From: Tubulanus polymorphus
Taxonomy: Eukaryota; Nemertea; Palaeonemertea; Tubulaniformes; Tubulanidae
Direction of reading: 5' to 3'
Assembly (NCBI RefSeq): GCF_964204645.1
Contig: NC_134027.1
Location: 19,330,485 to 19,394,484, forward strand
DNA length: 64,000 nucleotides
Notes under the pieces: generated by a model
What the model was told of the DNA's origin: nothing
Seen by the model: only the letters and a program-made list of their open reading frames with translations
The model's database searches: none
In this document: positions 41,101 to 43,366 of the stretch, piece after piece
How positions within the stretch are numbered: position 1 is the stretch's first letter
Layout of the letters: every line of letters begins with the position of its first letter
Made by a program: the position numbers and the translations under genes

Positions 41101-43366
41101 TAATGGCATTATATCATGATTACATTCAGCTTTTATCATTGAGTAAGCTTGTATCATTTAAAAATCATTTGAAATAATCATGGGATTGAAACCAAATTGA
41201 AATCCCTTAAGGATTGAATCAAATTTAGCACCTACTATGCTATTTGTTTGGTTCTGATGTATTTGTCTAACAATTGTGTTTTTTGTTTGTTTATTTACAT
41301 TTTTGTAATAGGTCATGGATTTCGCACAGAGTGCCAAACACGAATCTTCTTTTAGTTGTGGTGGATGCAGTATGTACAGAATGTGCTATAGTCCAATTTA
41401 GTTTAGAACCAGAAGAAATGAAAAATATCCTTTTATTAAGTGATACAAATCTAATTTATGTGTTTAATTTGATCATTATGGTTAGAAATTCACATTTCAT
41501 CTCACTATCATAAAAACCCAGCTTTTTCGAACTCCCTCTTAAGGTCCCCTCTCAAAATAGAATTTTTTTTTATATGACATAATTCAATTCCAGAATGCAG
41601 GGAAACACTCTTAAAGCATCTCAATTTTCAAAATCTATCACATGAGTTTAAAAGACAAATTTGCCTAGGGTAATTAGACCAGGAGCCCTGGGCATGAGGT
41701 AGCTGGGAAGGTTACCAATTTCAAATATACAATGGTCTATATGGTATGGATCATGGAAACCCGTTTATTGGGAAACTTGATAAAAACAGATACATTTATG
41801 GTCCCTTACAGGCGGATCCAGGGTCATCGTCTGGGGGTGAGCACAAGTGGAATGATGATTTTTCATAGACAAATTTTCGCCAAGTACGGCCGTCAAAGGG
41901 GGGTTTGGGGGCCGTTCCCAAGAAAATCTTGAATTTTTGAAGCATTTTGTGAGCCGTATGTCAACTTTTTCATCTGCCTGCAAGTCGCCAATATCCTAGC
42001 ATTTCATGACACTTAATACCACTATTGAAGCTGGAAGAAAAAATTGATATATTCTCCCAACAAAGCTCGATGTATATACGCAGTAGGCCCCATTGCTTTA
42101 TGGCGAATAGACTGCTTCTGACATCGTTATTTGAAATTTGTAAGATTTAATGTGTTTGAAATTTTCATGAAATAACTAACAGTTTTCATTGTCTCCTAAT
42201 TGATGAGGTTCACAGAATAATCCAATGTCGCACGCTTCATCGGATGATAACTCACATATTCGAATTTTTCGTGGTGATCATCTTGTGAAGACTCGGTTGA
42301 TGGAGGACGTTCATCAGTAGACGGAGTCTTTTTAGAATATGTGGTGGTCATTGTCGAGTTGGTGCGCCAAATACAAACTGTATCTGACATTCTAAGATGT
42401 TGTAAAAAATCCGTGTAAACGAATACTACTAAAACTGTCGTGGTCGAAAGGTTACATAATTGGTGGGTATCAAGTATTTACATGTGTGCAATGCATATGC
42501 TAATGCATAAACACCCTGGGGCTCTTCGATAAACTCTAGTTTCCAAGGTTAACAAGCCGAATATATATTTTTTAAACATTTCTAGTGGAAAGGTTTATCC
42601 AGATTTTTCATCTGTGACTTTTAGGGGGTGAGCACCGATCCCCTGGATCGGCCATTGCCTTAATTGAACGGATCTCATCTATGAATTCAAAATAACACGA
42701 ACTCTGTCCAAAGCCCAACTCTGTGCATGCTTTTGATGCACTAATGGCAGGTGGCTAAGCCCTAACTTAATCCATGTCCAACCACTTGGAATAGTCTACA
42801 AATGCCAGTTTTGTGAATTTGATTCCCTATTGATCAACCCATGGGCACCACCCATTGTTAAGTGGCTTCATATATGTCGTAATGAAAACTATATTTCCTA
42901 GTAGCTACTAAAGTTCTGTGAGAATTATAGTCATTCTTAGCATTCTAGTCATTATTAGGCAGACAGCGAAAACCATTTCAGCTAGCAAACAGGTGGAATT
43001 TTGTTAACTCCTTAATTGATCATTACTAGTAAATGCTACTGCTTGTGACACATTACAAGAGAATTTATTAACCAAAAAAACCAGTGCAATATGCCACGCA
43101 TCTCATGATAATGTAAGTGTTTTTAAGACAAAAGTTTTCTTGAATTCTATTATTCTGTTATTTCCTTAAGATTTGTTCATTTTACAGAAACTTTCGAGCT
43201 AGATGTGCACTCGAACTAACCTTATGCCACACAATTCATTTTTGACTAATTCTTGTTTTCTATTTTGTAGGAGGCCCAAGCGCCATGCAGTATGAGCAGC
43301 CATTTGTCAGCTGCTGCAGCCGTTTTTTATTTATCAATCGCCGTTGCCTTGGTGTCCATTCACTGA
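3545..43366 (+). CDS. CACNA2D: voltage-gated calcium channel alpha-2/delta subunit, 3' two thirds (spliced)
   Basis: This is an auxiliary subunit that raises surface expression of high-voltage-activated Ca2+ channels; it is extracellular and membrane anchored. I join exons 3545-3634, 5213-5245, 6232-6288, 6672-6710, 7113-7193, 7500-7574, 7669-7746, 12589-12663, 13213-13274, 13372-13442, 13527-13581, 21532-21659, 22999-23104, 23389-23472, 25222-25340, 27161-27330, 27773-27835, 27923-27993, 29411-29489, 29719-29771, 32644-32699, 38438-38629, 39680-39896, 41312-41439, 41594-41669, 43085-43112 and 43271-43366. All phases agree and give about 793 residues plus a stop. Diagnostic motifs are GILLGVTGTDVP, NNGYVLFHPDFRPL, PKPNYNSVDLAEVE, DTPFSIGIAL, DYQAMC, LLLEFNLYSWW and RVPNTNLLLVVVD. 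These resemble alpha2delta-3/4 (straightjacket) more than alpha2delta-1/2, from family knowledge. The signal peptide and VWA domain lie upstream of the window. The gene is very repeat-rich, and its last small exons are the least certain part. Confidence 0.93.
3685..4316. mobile_element. TTAA-flanked MITE, Kolobok-like, copy 1 of 3
   Basis: The 632-bp element begins AGAGCATATGCCATCAAAAT and ends with the near-perfect inverse (ATTTTGATGGCATTTGCCCT). TTAA flanks both sides (3681-3684 and 4317-4320). It contains no plausible ORF. The TTAA target with AGGG-type ends recalls Kolobok rather than piggyBac, whose ends are CCY; that assignment is inference. Sister copies are at 30599-31226 (inverted) and 37308-37936. 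Confidence 0.85.
5213..5245 (+). CDS. CACNA2D: alpha2delta microexon b (33 nt) with GC donor
   Basis: A pyrimidine-rich acceptor (ttcatttacag) precedes 33 nt encoding KTPSEVIASLK. The donor reads AAG|gcaagt, a GC donor otherwise perfect in the +3 to +6 positions, as functional GC-AG introns require. The peptide falls where the family has the short linker before the T-x-V-A-M-P-V-F motif, and both flanking exons are phase 0. Confidence 0.72.
6232..6288 (+). CDS. CACNA2D: alpha2delta exon c
   Basis: Acceptor ctttttttacag and donor ACA|gtaagt bound 57 nt in phase 0. It encodes SKRLMTSVAMPVFNIKNTT. The SVAMPVF core is the family's conserved strand entering the Cache-like region, and NTT is a potential N-glycosylation sequon. 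Confidence 0.88.
6672..6710 (+). CDS. CACNA2D: alpha2delta microexon d (39 nt, Cys-containing)
   Basis: Acceptor ctctatcag and donor AAA|gtacgt bound 39 nt, phase 0, encoding KYYCDCEKSKPPK. Length and phase allow inclusion or skipping. Family members I recall pass almost directly from the VFN/S..NxT segment to GILLGV, so this 13-residue CxC insert looks extra here and may be a cassette. Confidence 0.6.
7113..7193 (+). CDS. CACNA2D: alpha2delta exon e (GILLGVTGTDVP)
   Basis: Acceptor ttgtttttag and donor AAG|gtattc bound 81 nt, phase 0. The peptide contains GILLGVTGTDVPIKKF and ends LLPNYK. The LGV-x-GTDVP block is one of the most conserved alpha2delta signatures and resembles alpha2delta-3/4 most. 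Confidence 0.95.
7500..7574 (+). CDS. CACNA2D: alpha2delta exon f (Cache-like core)
   Basis: Acceptor acattttag and donor TTG|gtaagt bound 75 nt, phase 0. It reads LGVNAYSFGIANNGYVLFHP then DFRPL. The NNGYxLxHPxxRP motif is the hallmark of the Cache domain in alpha2delta proteins. Confidence 0.97.
7669..7746 (+). CDS. CACNA2D: alpha2delta exon g (PNYNSVDL motif)
   Basis: Acceptor gcatttttag and donor AGT|gtaagg bound 78 nt, phase 0. KPKPNYNSVDLAEVE is nearly invariant in alpha2delta-3/4 proteins. A 4.8 kb intron follows. Confidence 0.97.
8920..9168. repeat. inverted-repeat element (MITE-like)
   Basis: GTACAGCATAGAATTAAC near 8924 is repeated inverted near 9150 (RC GTACAGCTTAGAATTAAA). The 250-bp interior is locally rich in CpG and in cgtttt and aacg words, unlike its surroundings. 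No clear target duplication was seen. Confidence 0.5.
9881..10130. repeat. inverted repeat with tRNA-promoter-like arms
   Basis: The 54-nt left arm (9881-9934), read on the minus strand, matches the right arm (10071-10130) on plus. Both share cggtctag...tggcaggg..ttcgt.ccgtggc and end in ccatcag. The adjoining minus strand holds ggtttgagtccctgct, which resembles a Pol III B box. It could be a foldback of two SINE heads in opposite orientation. Confidence 0.5.
10170..10325 (+). repeat. decayed family A fragment
   Basis: The words gcatattttgtaacca, aaattgcaaaata and ttggcatggtct...agaccc match the internal unit and 3' end of the family A copy at 10561-11878, with many substitutions. Confidence 0.55.
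10561..11878 (+). mobile_element. repeat family A, plus-strand copy with about 150-bp internal units
   Basis: The copy starts ttagcccactt(a/g)ggactt around the palindrome GGGACTTAAGTCCC and ends ccctggacccctagttt. The second half contains repeated units of about 150 bp carrying gcatattttgttaccatgat, a gtgagtttcaaggtcat block and tatggtcaccagggg. The same sequence lies inverted at 55212-61077, so the end points are supported by two copies. No transposase ORF is present, so it is non-autonomous or of unknown class. Confidence 0.8.
10587..10722. mobile_element. MITE nested in family A
   Basis: Termini GGGGCCGGTTGCATAG and (inverse) GTGCAACTGGCCCC flank a palindromic interior of repeated cttaagacc words. 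It splits family A just after cttaagtcccag; the uninterrupted family A sequence is visible near 61050 on the minus strand. The element at 26323-26460 is the same family. Confidence 0.75.
12589..12663 (+). CDS. CACNA2D: alpha2delta exon h
   Basis: Acceptor atttttcag and donor CAG|gtatta bound 75 nt, phase 0. The peptide begins LRTSMFDAV and ends LLYDDQ. With the preceding codon it gives SLRTSM, matching the family's S-L-R-T-A-M after the PNYNSVDL block. A longer frame reads through the donor and is a shadow. Confidence 0.85.
13213..13274 (+). CDS. CACNA2D: alpha2delta exon i
   Basis: Acceptor ctatctttag and donor TTTAG|gtatgt bound 62 nt. NVYFYKKVKDTPF matches the family block ending D/G-T-P-F, which continues S-x-G-x-A/V-L in the next exon across a split Ser codon. 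Confidence 0.9.
13372..13442 (+). CDS. CACNA2D: alpha2delta exon j
   Basis: Acceptor tattgatag and donor TTACA|gtaagg bound 71 nt. It reads SIGIALPVGYGQYV with the split Ser from exon i and ends NTADY. The SxGxAL motif is conserved in the family. Confidence 0.9.
13527..13581 (+). CDS. CACNA2D: alpha2delta exon k
   Basis: Acceptor gtattccag and donor GACTG|gtaagt bound 55 nt. NENWLKTFHPQSLIYLADW corresponds to the family's L-x-H-P-D-x-x-L-A-x-x-W. The Trp codon is split (TG|G) across a 7.95 kb intron that holds a giant foldback element. Confidence 0.9.
14540..15058. mobile_element. nested inverted-repeat element in left arm
   Basis: The segment starting at 14540 (ctgtctgtcacacctgct, cgacgttttggtccgt, catcaatttgttcagt, agcattacg RC) recurs inverted at 14855-15058. 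Arms are about 200 bp with a spacer of about 110 bp. It is absent from the right arm of the foldback, so it inserted later or was lost there. Confidence 0.75.
15690..16110. repeat. degenerate TTCGAA/gttcgaacaaaa array, left arm
   Basis: Irregularly spaced copies of gttcgaacaaaa-like words (gttcgaaaaaac, ttcgaacaagatt, attcgaacaaaat) recur roughly every 15-30 nt. The mirrored array is at 17690-18350. Confidence 0.65.
16190..16500 (-). pseudogene. reverse transcriptase remnant in left arm
   Basis: Minus-strand reading gives LVFLDFEEAFDKVQNQRLLN then WLSRFL. After stops and frame breaks comes a GITQGSIL...LFTILIDDIQ-like block. These are RT fingers/palm motifs (FxDFxxAFDxV and G-x-x-QGS-x-L). 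The YxDD region is missing, so it is a dead fragment carried by the foldback. Confidence 0.8.
17281..17600 (+). pseudogene. reverse transcriptase remnant in right arm
   Basis: This is the inverted partner of the minus-strand remnant. FMDFKKAFDKVQHQRLLNKL is followed by NDGSLKWLS, a stop, then GVTQGSILS and LLFALLIDDIQ in shifted frames. It is too short and too broken to be functional. Confidence 0.8.
17690..18350. repeat. degenerate TTCGAA/gttcgaacaaaa array, right arm
   Basis: This is the mirror of the left-arm array and somewhat longer. Words such as tgttcgaacaaaaaac, ttgttcgaaagaaaac and tgttcgaataaaaagc recur irregularly. No conserved reading frame runs through it. Confidence 0.65.
18382..18612. 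repeat. GTCGCAAG-rich insertion in right arm
   Basis: Relative to the left arm, about 230 bp is inserted between ctccgcaag and tcattagg. It is CpG-rich and carries repeated agtcgcaag/ccgtcgcaag and gtaggtcg words, so it is probably a small independent repeat. Confidence 0.55.
19458..19850. repeat. diverged tandem pair of about 240 bp in right arm
   Basis: taataaatt(aa/tg)ttaattt...gttgattcgtcgatgttaatggctcgacagtgctttt near 19458-19585 is echoed near 19697-19838 by ...attgtcgatgtttaaggcccgacagtgctttt. Many substitutions show that the duplication is old. Confidence 0.5.
21532..21659 (+). CDS. CACNA2D: alpha2delta exon l
   Basis: Acceptor tgaattcag and donor AACC|gtaagt bound 128 nt. It completes the split Trp and reads WEPCELEF..., then a charged helix, ending IIERCN. 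This fits the family's W-x-Y/P-C ... C-D/N segment, where two cysteines bracket a roughly 35-residue helix. Confidence 0.9.
21861..21902 (+). CDS. CACNA2D: candidate 14-residue cassette exon
   Basis: A good acceptor (ctatttacag) and donor (TTGG|gtaact) flank 42 nt that keep the frame between exons l and m. It would add LPTLPEADSTGVPL, with split codons on both sides intact. Exons l and m also join directly, giving the canonical spacing, so any use would be alternative. This may be chance. Confidence 0.3.
22999..23104 (+). CDS. CACNA2D: alpha2delta exon m (LFD motif)
   Basis: Acceptor atattttcag and donor GAAAA|gtaaat bound 106 nt. VKSMLFDLYATESMESKW matches the family's V-x-x-V-L-F-D-A-x-x-T/S-x-x-x-E-x-x-W. 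Confidence 0.93.
23389..23472 (+). CDS. CACNA2D: alpha2delta exon n (ATRAG motif)
   Basis: Acceptor ttcttttcag (cattcttttcag-type tract) and donor TACC|gtaagt bound 84 nt. VERVFVATRAGVTR corresponds to the family's V-x-x-A-F-L-G-T-R-x-G-L-x-R. NET is a potential glycosylation sequon. Confidence 0.92.
23690..24126. other. leader of the gag-like element
   Basis: This intronic stretch precedes the gag-like ORF. Its later half is CpG-richer than the rest of the intron and has no exon. attgaattgaattgaattg just before the ORF resembles the tail of the 51.0 kb retrotransposon, perhaps by chance. Confidence 0.35.
24127..24789 (+). CDS. gag-like ORF, Cys-rich N-terminus and Pro/Arg/Ser repeats
   Basis: The 220-residue ORF starts at the ATG of attATGCCACCCC; a TTG at 24106 is not needed. 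Residues about 15-50 carry spaced Cys/His (CGHLFGAWDNHDSCASCR, then C, CNIC and VVWSEDLW). This arrangement recalls the N-terminal gag-like domain of DIRS-type tyrosine-recombinase retrotransposons. The remainder is low-complexity, highly basic and rich in SP, PVRS and PVRP repeats. GC content is far above the surrounding intron. It lies wholly inside the intron between exons n and o, on the gene's strand, with no splice-site support as a host exon. No RT, RNase H or recombinase follows, so it is probably a truncated element. It could instead be an unrelated captured or retrocopied ORF. Confidence 0.5.
   Translation: MPPPPKGQHRGGEGCGHLFGAWDNHDSCASCRRKSGQICARSNPCNICVVWSEDLWLRADKALKLRDHRRVSRDSSVSADVPTDVSNPVSYRKAERSPVVQVRSASQLRSPGRNAGSPAPVSGHSPVSGRSPVRPVRPVQTTCSDYMEPSARRGSRERPAPVRSVPVRSGSGIGPVRSGSATGPVQTSSGSKHPVRSSSDSDRRSGDRARSPTRFGRRER
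25222..25340 (+). CDS. CACNA2D: alpha2delta exon o
   Basis: Acceptor ttttttgcag and donor ACCTG|gtgggt bound 119 nt. It reads TWMKTHSNTIDELYYKKTIL and continues to YSLIQPTP. It aligns with the family's W-Y-x-R-A-x-x-x-x-x-x-S-F-V-Y-S-x-P segment, and joining to exon p keeps phase. Confidence 0.85.
25489..25582 (+). other. open exon-like segment, out of phase
   Basis: Acceptor ctcatgcag and donor CCAAG|gttgta bound 94 nt that are open in the frame left by exon o (VLNQLDEPPAPSTQFYQKYL...). The length is not a multiple of three, so inclusion before exon p would shift the frame. The exon o-p join without it fits the family better. Confidence 0.2.
25735..26593 (+). pseudogene. decayed second gag-like copy
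   Basis: atatgggcatcttttcagggcctgggacgaccatcc matches the Cys-rich head of the 24127-24789 ORF at the DNA level (GHLF-x-x-WD-x-H-x-x-C reading). It then continues as gag-like peptide pieces such as ADQIRDFCIPIYGL with frame breaks. A MITE splits it at 26323-26460. No intact ORF exceeds 80 residues. Confidence 0.5.
26323..26460. mobile_element. MITE with 19-bp perfect terminal inverted repeats
   Basis: CCAGGGGCCGGTTCCATAG at the left end is perfectly inverted at the right end (CTATGGAACCGGCCCCTGG). The interior is a chain of cttaagacc/ggtcttaa words, so the 138 bp is almost fully self-complementary. It is the same family as 10587-10722. Confidence 0.85.
26594..26914. mobile_element. hAT-like MITE
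   Basis: CAGGGGCGGATCCAG at 26594 and CTGGATCTGCCCCTG at the right end are inverted repeats of the CAGGGGC type used by hAT elements. Length is 321 bp. A clear 8-bp target duplication was not recognised. Similar (a)gcggatccag words at 41812, 53730 and 54715 look like remnants. Confidence 0.7.
27161..27330 (+). CDS. CACNA2D: alpha2delta exon p
   Basis: Acceptor attatagcag and donor AAC|gtaagt bound 170 nt. LVIMGTIPVMVADKAPFGVFGMQ matches the family's V-V-T-A-S-x-x-x-x-x...A-x-V-G-x-Q block, part of the second Cache-like lobe, and is followed by the Cys of the next Cys pair. Confidence 0.92.
27773..27835 (+). CDS. CACNA2D: alpha2delta exon q (DENGYIV motif)
   Basis: Acceptor aaattttag and donor AGT|gtaagt bound 63 nt, phase 0. 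FINCYLLDENGYIVFSTD corresponds to the conserved D/L-x-C-x-x-I-D-N-N-G-F-I-L-x-S of the family. Confidence 0.96.
27923..27993 (+). CDS. CACNA2D: alpha2delta exon r (GxFFG motif)
   Basis: Acceptor ttttatag and donor AAAAC|gtaaga bound 71 nt. IGSFFGQAQGDVMVSMMEKG matches the family's T-G-x-F-F-G-E-x-x-G-x-V-M. The intron before it is only 87 nt. Confidence 0.96.
28305..29220. mobile_element. 916-bp TIR element with TA flanks
   Basis: TAGTAGACTCCGCCTAAACT at 28305 is inverted at the right end (GGTTTAGGCAGAGTCTACTA), with TA on both outer sides. The TA target and size suggest a non-autonomous Tc1/mariner-type element; that class is inference. No transposase frame was seen. Confidence 0.75.
29411..29489 (+). 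CDS. CACNA2D: alpha2delta exon s (DYQAMC motif)
   Basis: Acceptor tatttattcag and donor AAT|gtaagt bound 79 nt. TVGAKDYQAMCYMYKSES contains the family's highly conserved YDYQAMC. Confidence 0.96.
29719..29771 (+). CDS. CACNA2D: alpha2delta exon t
   Basis: Acceptor tcactttcag and donor GGAAT|gtaagt bound 53 nt. It reads PLKKLFSSVFWLVQEVG and continues into the hydrophobic LLLEFNLYSWW of the next exon across a split Ile codon. The family has an equivalent W-x-x-x-E-x-V-L-F-L-x-E-F segment. Confidence 0.92.
30304..30594. mobile_element. piggyBac-like MITE, TTAA flanked
   Basis: The 291 bp begins CCCTTTCATCAGTGC and ends GCACTGAAAGGG, with TTAA at 30300-30303 and 30595-30598. An inner inverted pair (agtgcgtctacacc and ggtgtagacgcact) lies inside. 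CCY ends with TTAA targets are the piggyBac hallmark. Confidence 0.75.
30599..31226. mobile_element. TTAA-flanked MITE, Kolobok-like, copy 2 (inverted)
   Basis: This 628-bp copy is the reverse orientation of the 3685-4316 element. It shares the TTAA at 30595-30598 with the neighbouring MITE, and its other TTAA is at 31227-31230. Internal words (cacgtgctcactgtta RC, catttcactagacattt RC) match along its length. Confidence 0.85.
31405..31998 (+). repeat. tandem duplication of 298 bp including a family A 3' end
   Basis: Unit one (31405-31702) and unit two (31703-about 31998) both start gcga(g/a)tttcagggtcatt, carry tcttcaccaggg(g)cattgaat and end near gcttgaaa. Each begins with the family A terminal part (ggcatggtgt...catagttt). 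More decayed family A pieces follow at about 32080-32510. Confidence 0.8.
32644..32699 (+). CDS. CACNA2D: alpha2delta exon u (EFNLYSWW motif)
   Basis: Acceptor tcttatttag and donor ACAG|gtaagc bound 56 nt. ILLLEFNLYSWWNSGTQTT matches the family's L-F-L-x-E-F-N-L-x-S-W-W-x-S-D, close to alpha2delta-3. Confidence 0.97.
33000..34880. other. intron stretch without recognised features
   Basis: This is part of the 5.7 kb intron after exon u. Short frames are present but none shows family motifs or paired splice sites. A weak family A remnant (gcaaccaaatc...gtacatgacatg) lies near 33440. Confidence 0.4.
34888..35046. repeat. small inverted-repeat element
   Basis: actctatcatacggagccc near 34893 is inverted near 35020 (gggctccgtactatcatg). 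Spacing and length (about 160 bp) are MITE-like. Confidence 0.5.
35058..35118. repeat. (TTA)n microsatellite
   Basis: About 20 uninterrupted TTA/ATT triplets. In one frame it reads as poly-leucine, which is not a real protein. Confidence 0.97.
36449..36817. mobile_element. MITE with imperfect TIRs
   Basis: TGATAATCCTGCCTGTAG at the left matches inverted CTATGAACAGGATTATCA at the right, and a second pair (gagattgaaaa) lies 35 bp further in on each side. It has no ORF. Confidence 0.5.
37190..38095 (+). repeat. family A remnant interrupted by a TTAA element
   Basis: ttcaccaggggcaataaatag...gaatatgcatat before 37308 and gatcaattgcatacgttgtagct...tcaaggtcattggttttcatat after 37936 are consecutive parts of a family A unit. 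They are split by the 629-bp element. Confidence 0.65.
37308..37936. mobile_element. TTAA-flanked MITE, Kolobok-like, copy 3
   Basis: This 629-bp copy has the same orientation and ends as 3685-4316. The right flank is TTAA (37937-37940) and the left flank reads TCAA, probably a mutated TTAA. It lies inside a family A unit, so it inserted after that repeat. Confidence 0.85.
38438..38629 (+). CDS. CACNA2D: alpha2delta exon v (glycosylated linker)
   Basis: Acceptor catatttgtag and donor GGCCG|gtaata bound 192 nt, the donor that keeps phase with exon w. It contains CHHHEHVIRGPVSC and three N-glycosylation sequons (NMT, NET, NAT), then an acidic, proline-rich tail. A stronger-looking donor 16 nt later (CTAG|gtaatg) would shift the frame. 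This linker is much longer than in the vertebrate proteins I recall. Confidence 0.8.
39680..39896 (+). CDS. CACNA2D: alpha2delta exon w
   Basis: Acceptor aaatttaaag and donor GATAA|gtacgt bound 217 nt. It reads GDFYEPNDTGLDYEEEQSRF and ends IMDCRERCD. The C-x3-C pair lines up with the family's C-x2-C just before the K/R-S/I-F/W...NTNL segment. The phase to exon x is right with this donor but not with the gtaaag four bases on. Confidence 0.82.
40592..40693 (+). CDS. CACNA2D: candidate 34-residue cassette exon
   Basis: Acceptor tttttcacag and donor GATAA|gtatct bound 102 nt, in frame between exons w and x (NCSAAHEPSYSEINSDGDRT...DVPDDDK). Skipping it gives the canonical 14-residue spacing from Cys to NTNL; inclusion inserts an acidic, Ser-rich loop with NCS and NFT sequons. 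Read-through would instead end at a stop at 40869-40871. Confidence 0.5.
41312..41439 (+). CDS. CACNA2D: alpha2delta exon x (NTNLLLVVVD motif)
   Basis: Acceptor ttttgtaatag starts an exon reading SWISHRVPNTNLLLVVVDAV, then CTEC and LEPEEMKN. RVPNTNLLLVVVD is a hallmark of the delta part. The donor TTAA|gtgata is my choice; it joins exon y so that the distance from the EP motif to the next Cys equals the family's. Without splicing the frame ends at a stop at 41510. Confidence 0.88.
41594..41669 (+). CDS. CACNA2D: alpha2delta exon y
   Basis: Acceptor caattccag and donor CTAGG|gtaatt bound 76 nt. It begins with the conserved K-C-x-x-x-L (KCRETL), spaced 11 residues from the EP motif as in the family, and ends FKRQICL. 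A weaker donor at GA|gtttaa would shorten it in the same phase. Confidence 0.55.
41812..41950. repeat. hAT-like MITE remnant
   Basis: acaggcggatccagggtc followed by a G-rich ggggggtgag-type motif resembles the ends of the 26594-26914 element, but only one end is clear. Confidence 0.35.
42196..42390 (-). other. antisense 64-residue ORF of unknown status
   Basis: The minus-strand frame is acidic and Ser/Thr/Pro-rich (KKTPSTDERPPSTESSQDDH, then FEYVSYHPM). It starts right after an acceptor-like tract on that strand (acaacatcttag) and is followed by an ATTAAA motif. No partner exon was found on the minus strand. It may be chance inside an alpha2delta intron. Confidence 0.2.
43085..43112 (+). CDS. 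CACNA2D: alpha2delta microexon z (28 nt)
   Basis: A strong donor (GATAAT|gtaagt) follows 28 nt reading AICHASHDN after completion of a split codon. Joined to the last exon it gives CHASHDNEAQAPC, whose Cys spacing (12) and CHA-x-H start equal the family's C-H-A/G-F-H-P-E-E...C. The acceptor (aaaaaaaccag) has a poor pyrimidine tract. Confidence 0.6.
43271..43366 (+). CDS. CACNA2D: alpha2delta last coding exon, hydrophobic C-terminus
   Basis: Acceptor ctattttgtag opens 31 codons and a TGA stop. EAQAPCSMSSHLS is followed by AAAAVFYLSIAVALVSIH, a short Ser-rich spacer plus terminal hydrophobic stretch. This fits a GPI-attachment signal or C-terminal anchor, as expected for alpha2delta proteins. 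Confidence 0.85.
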   Translation, partial: EAQAPCSMSSHLSAAAAVFYLSIAVALVSIH

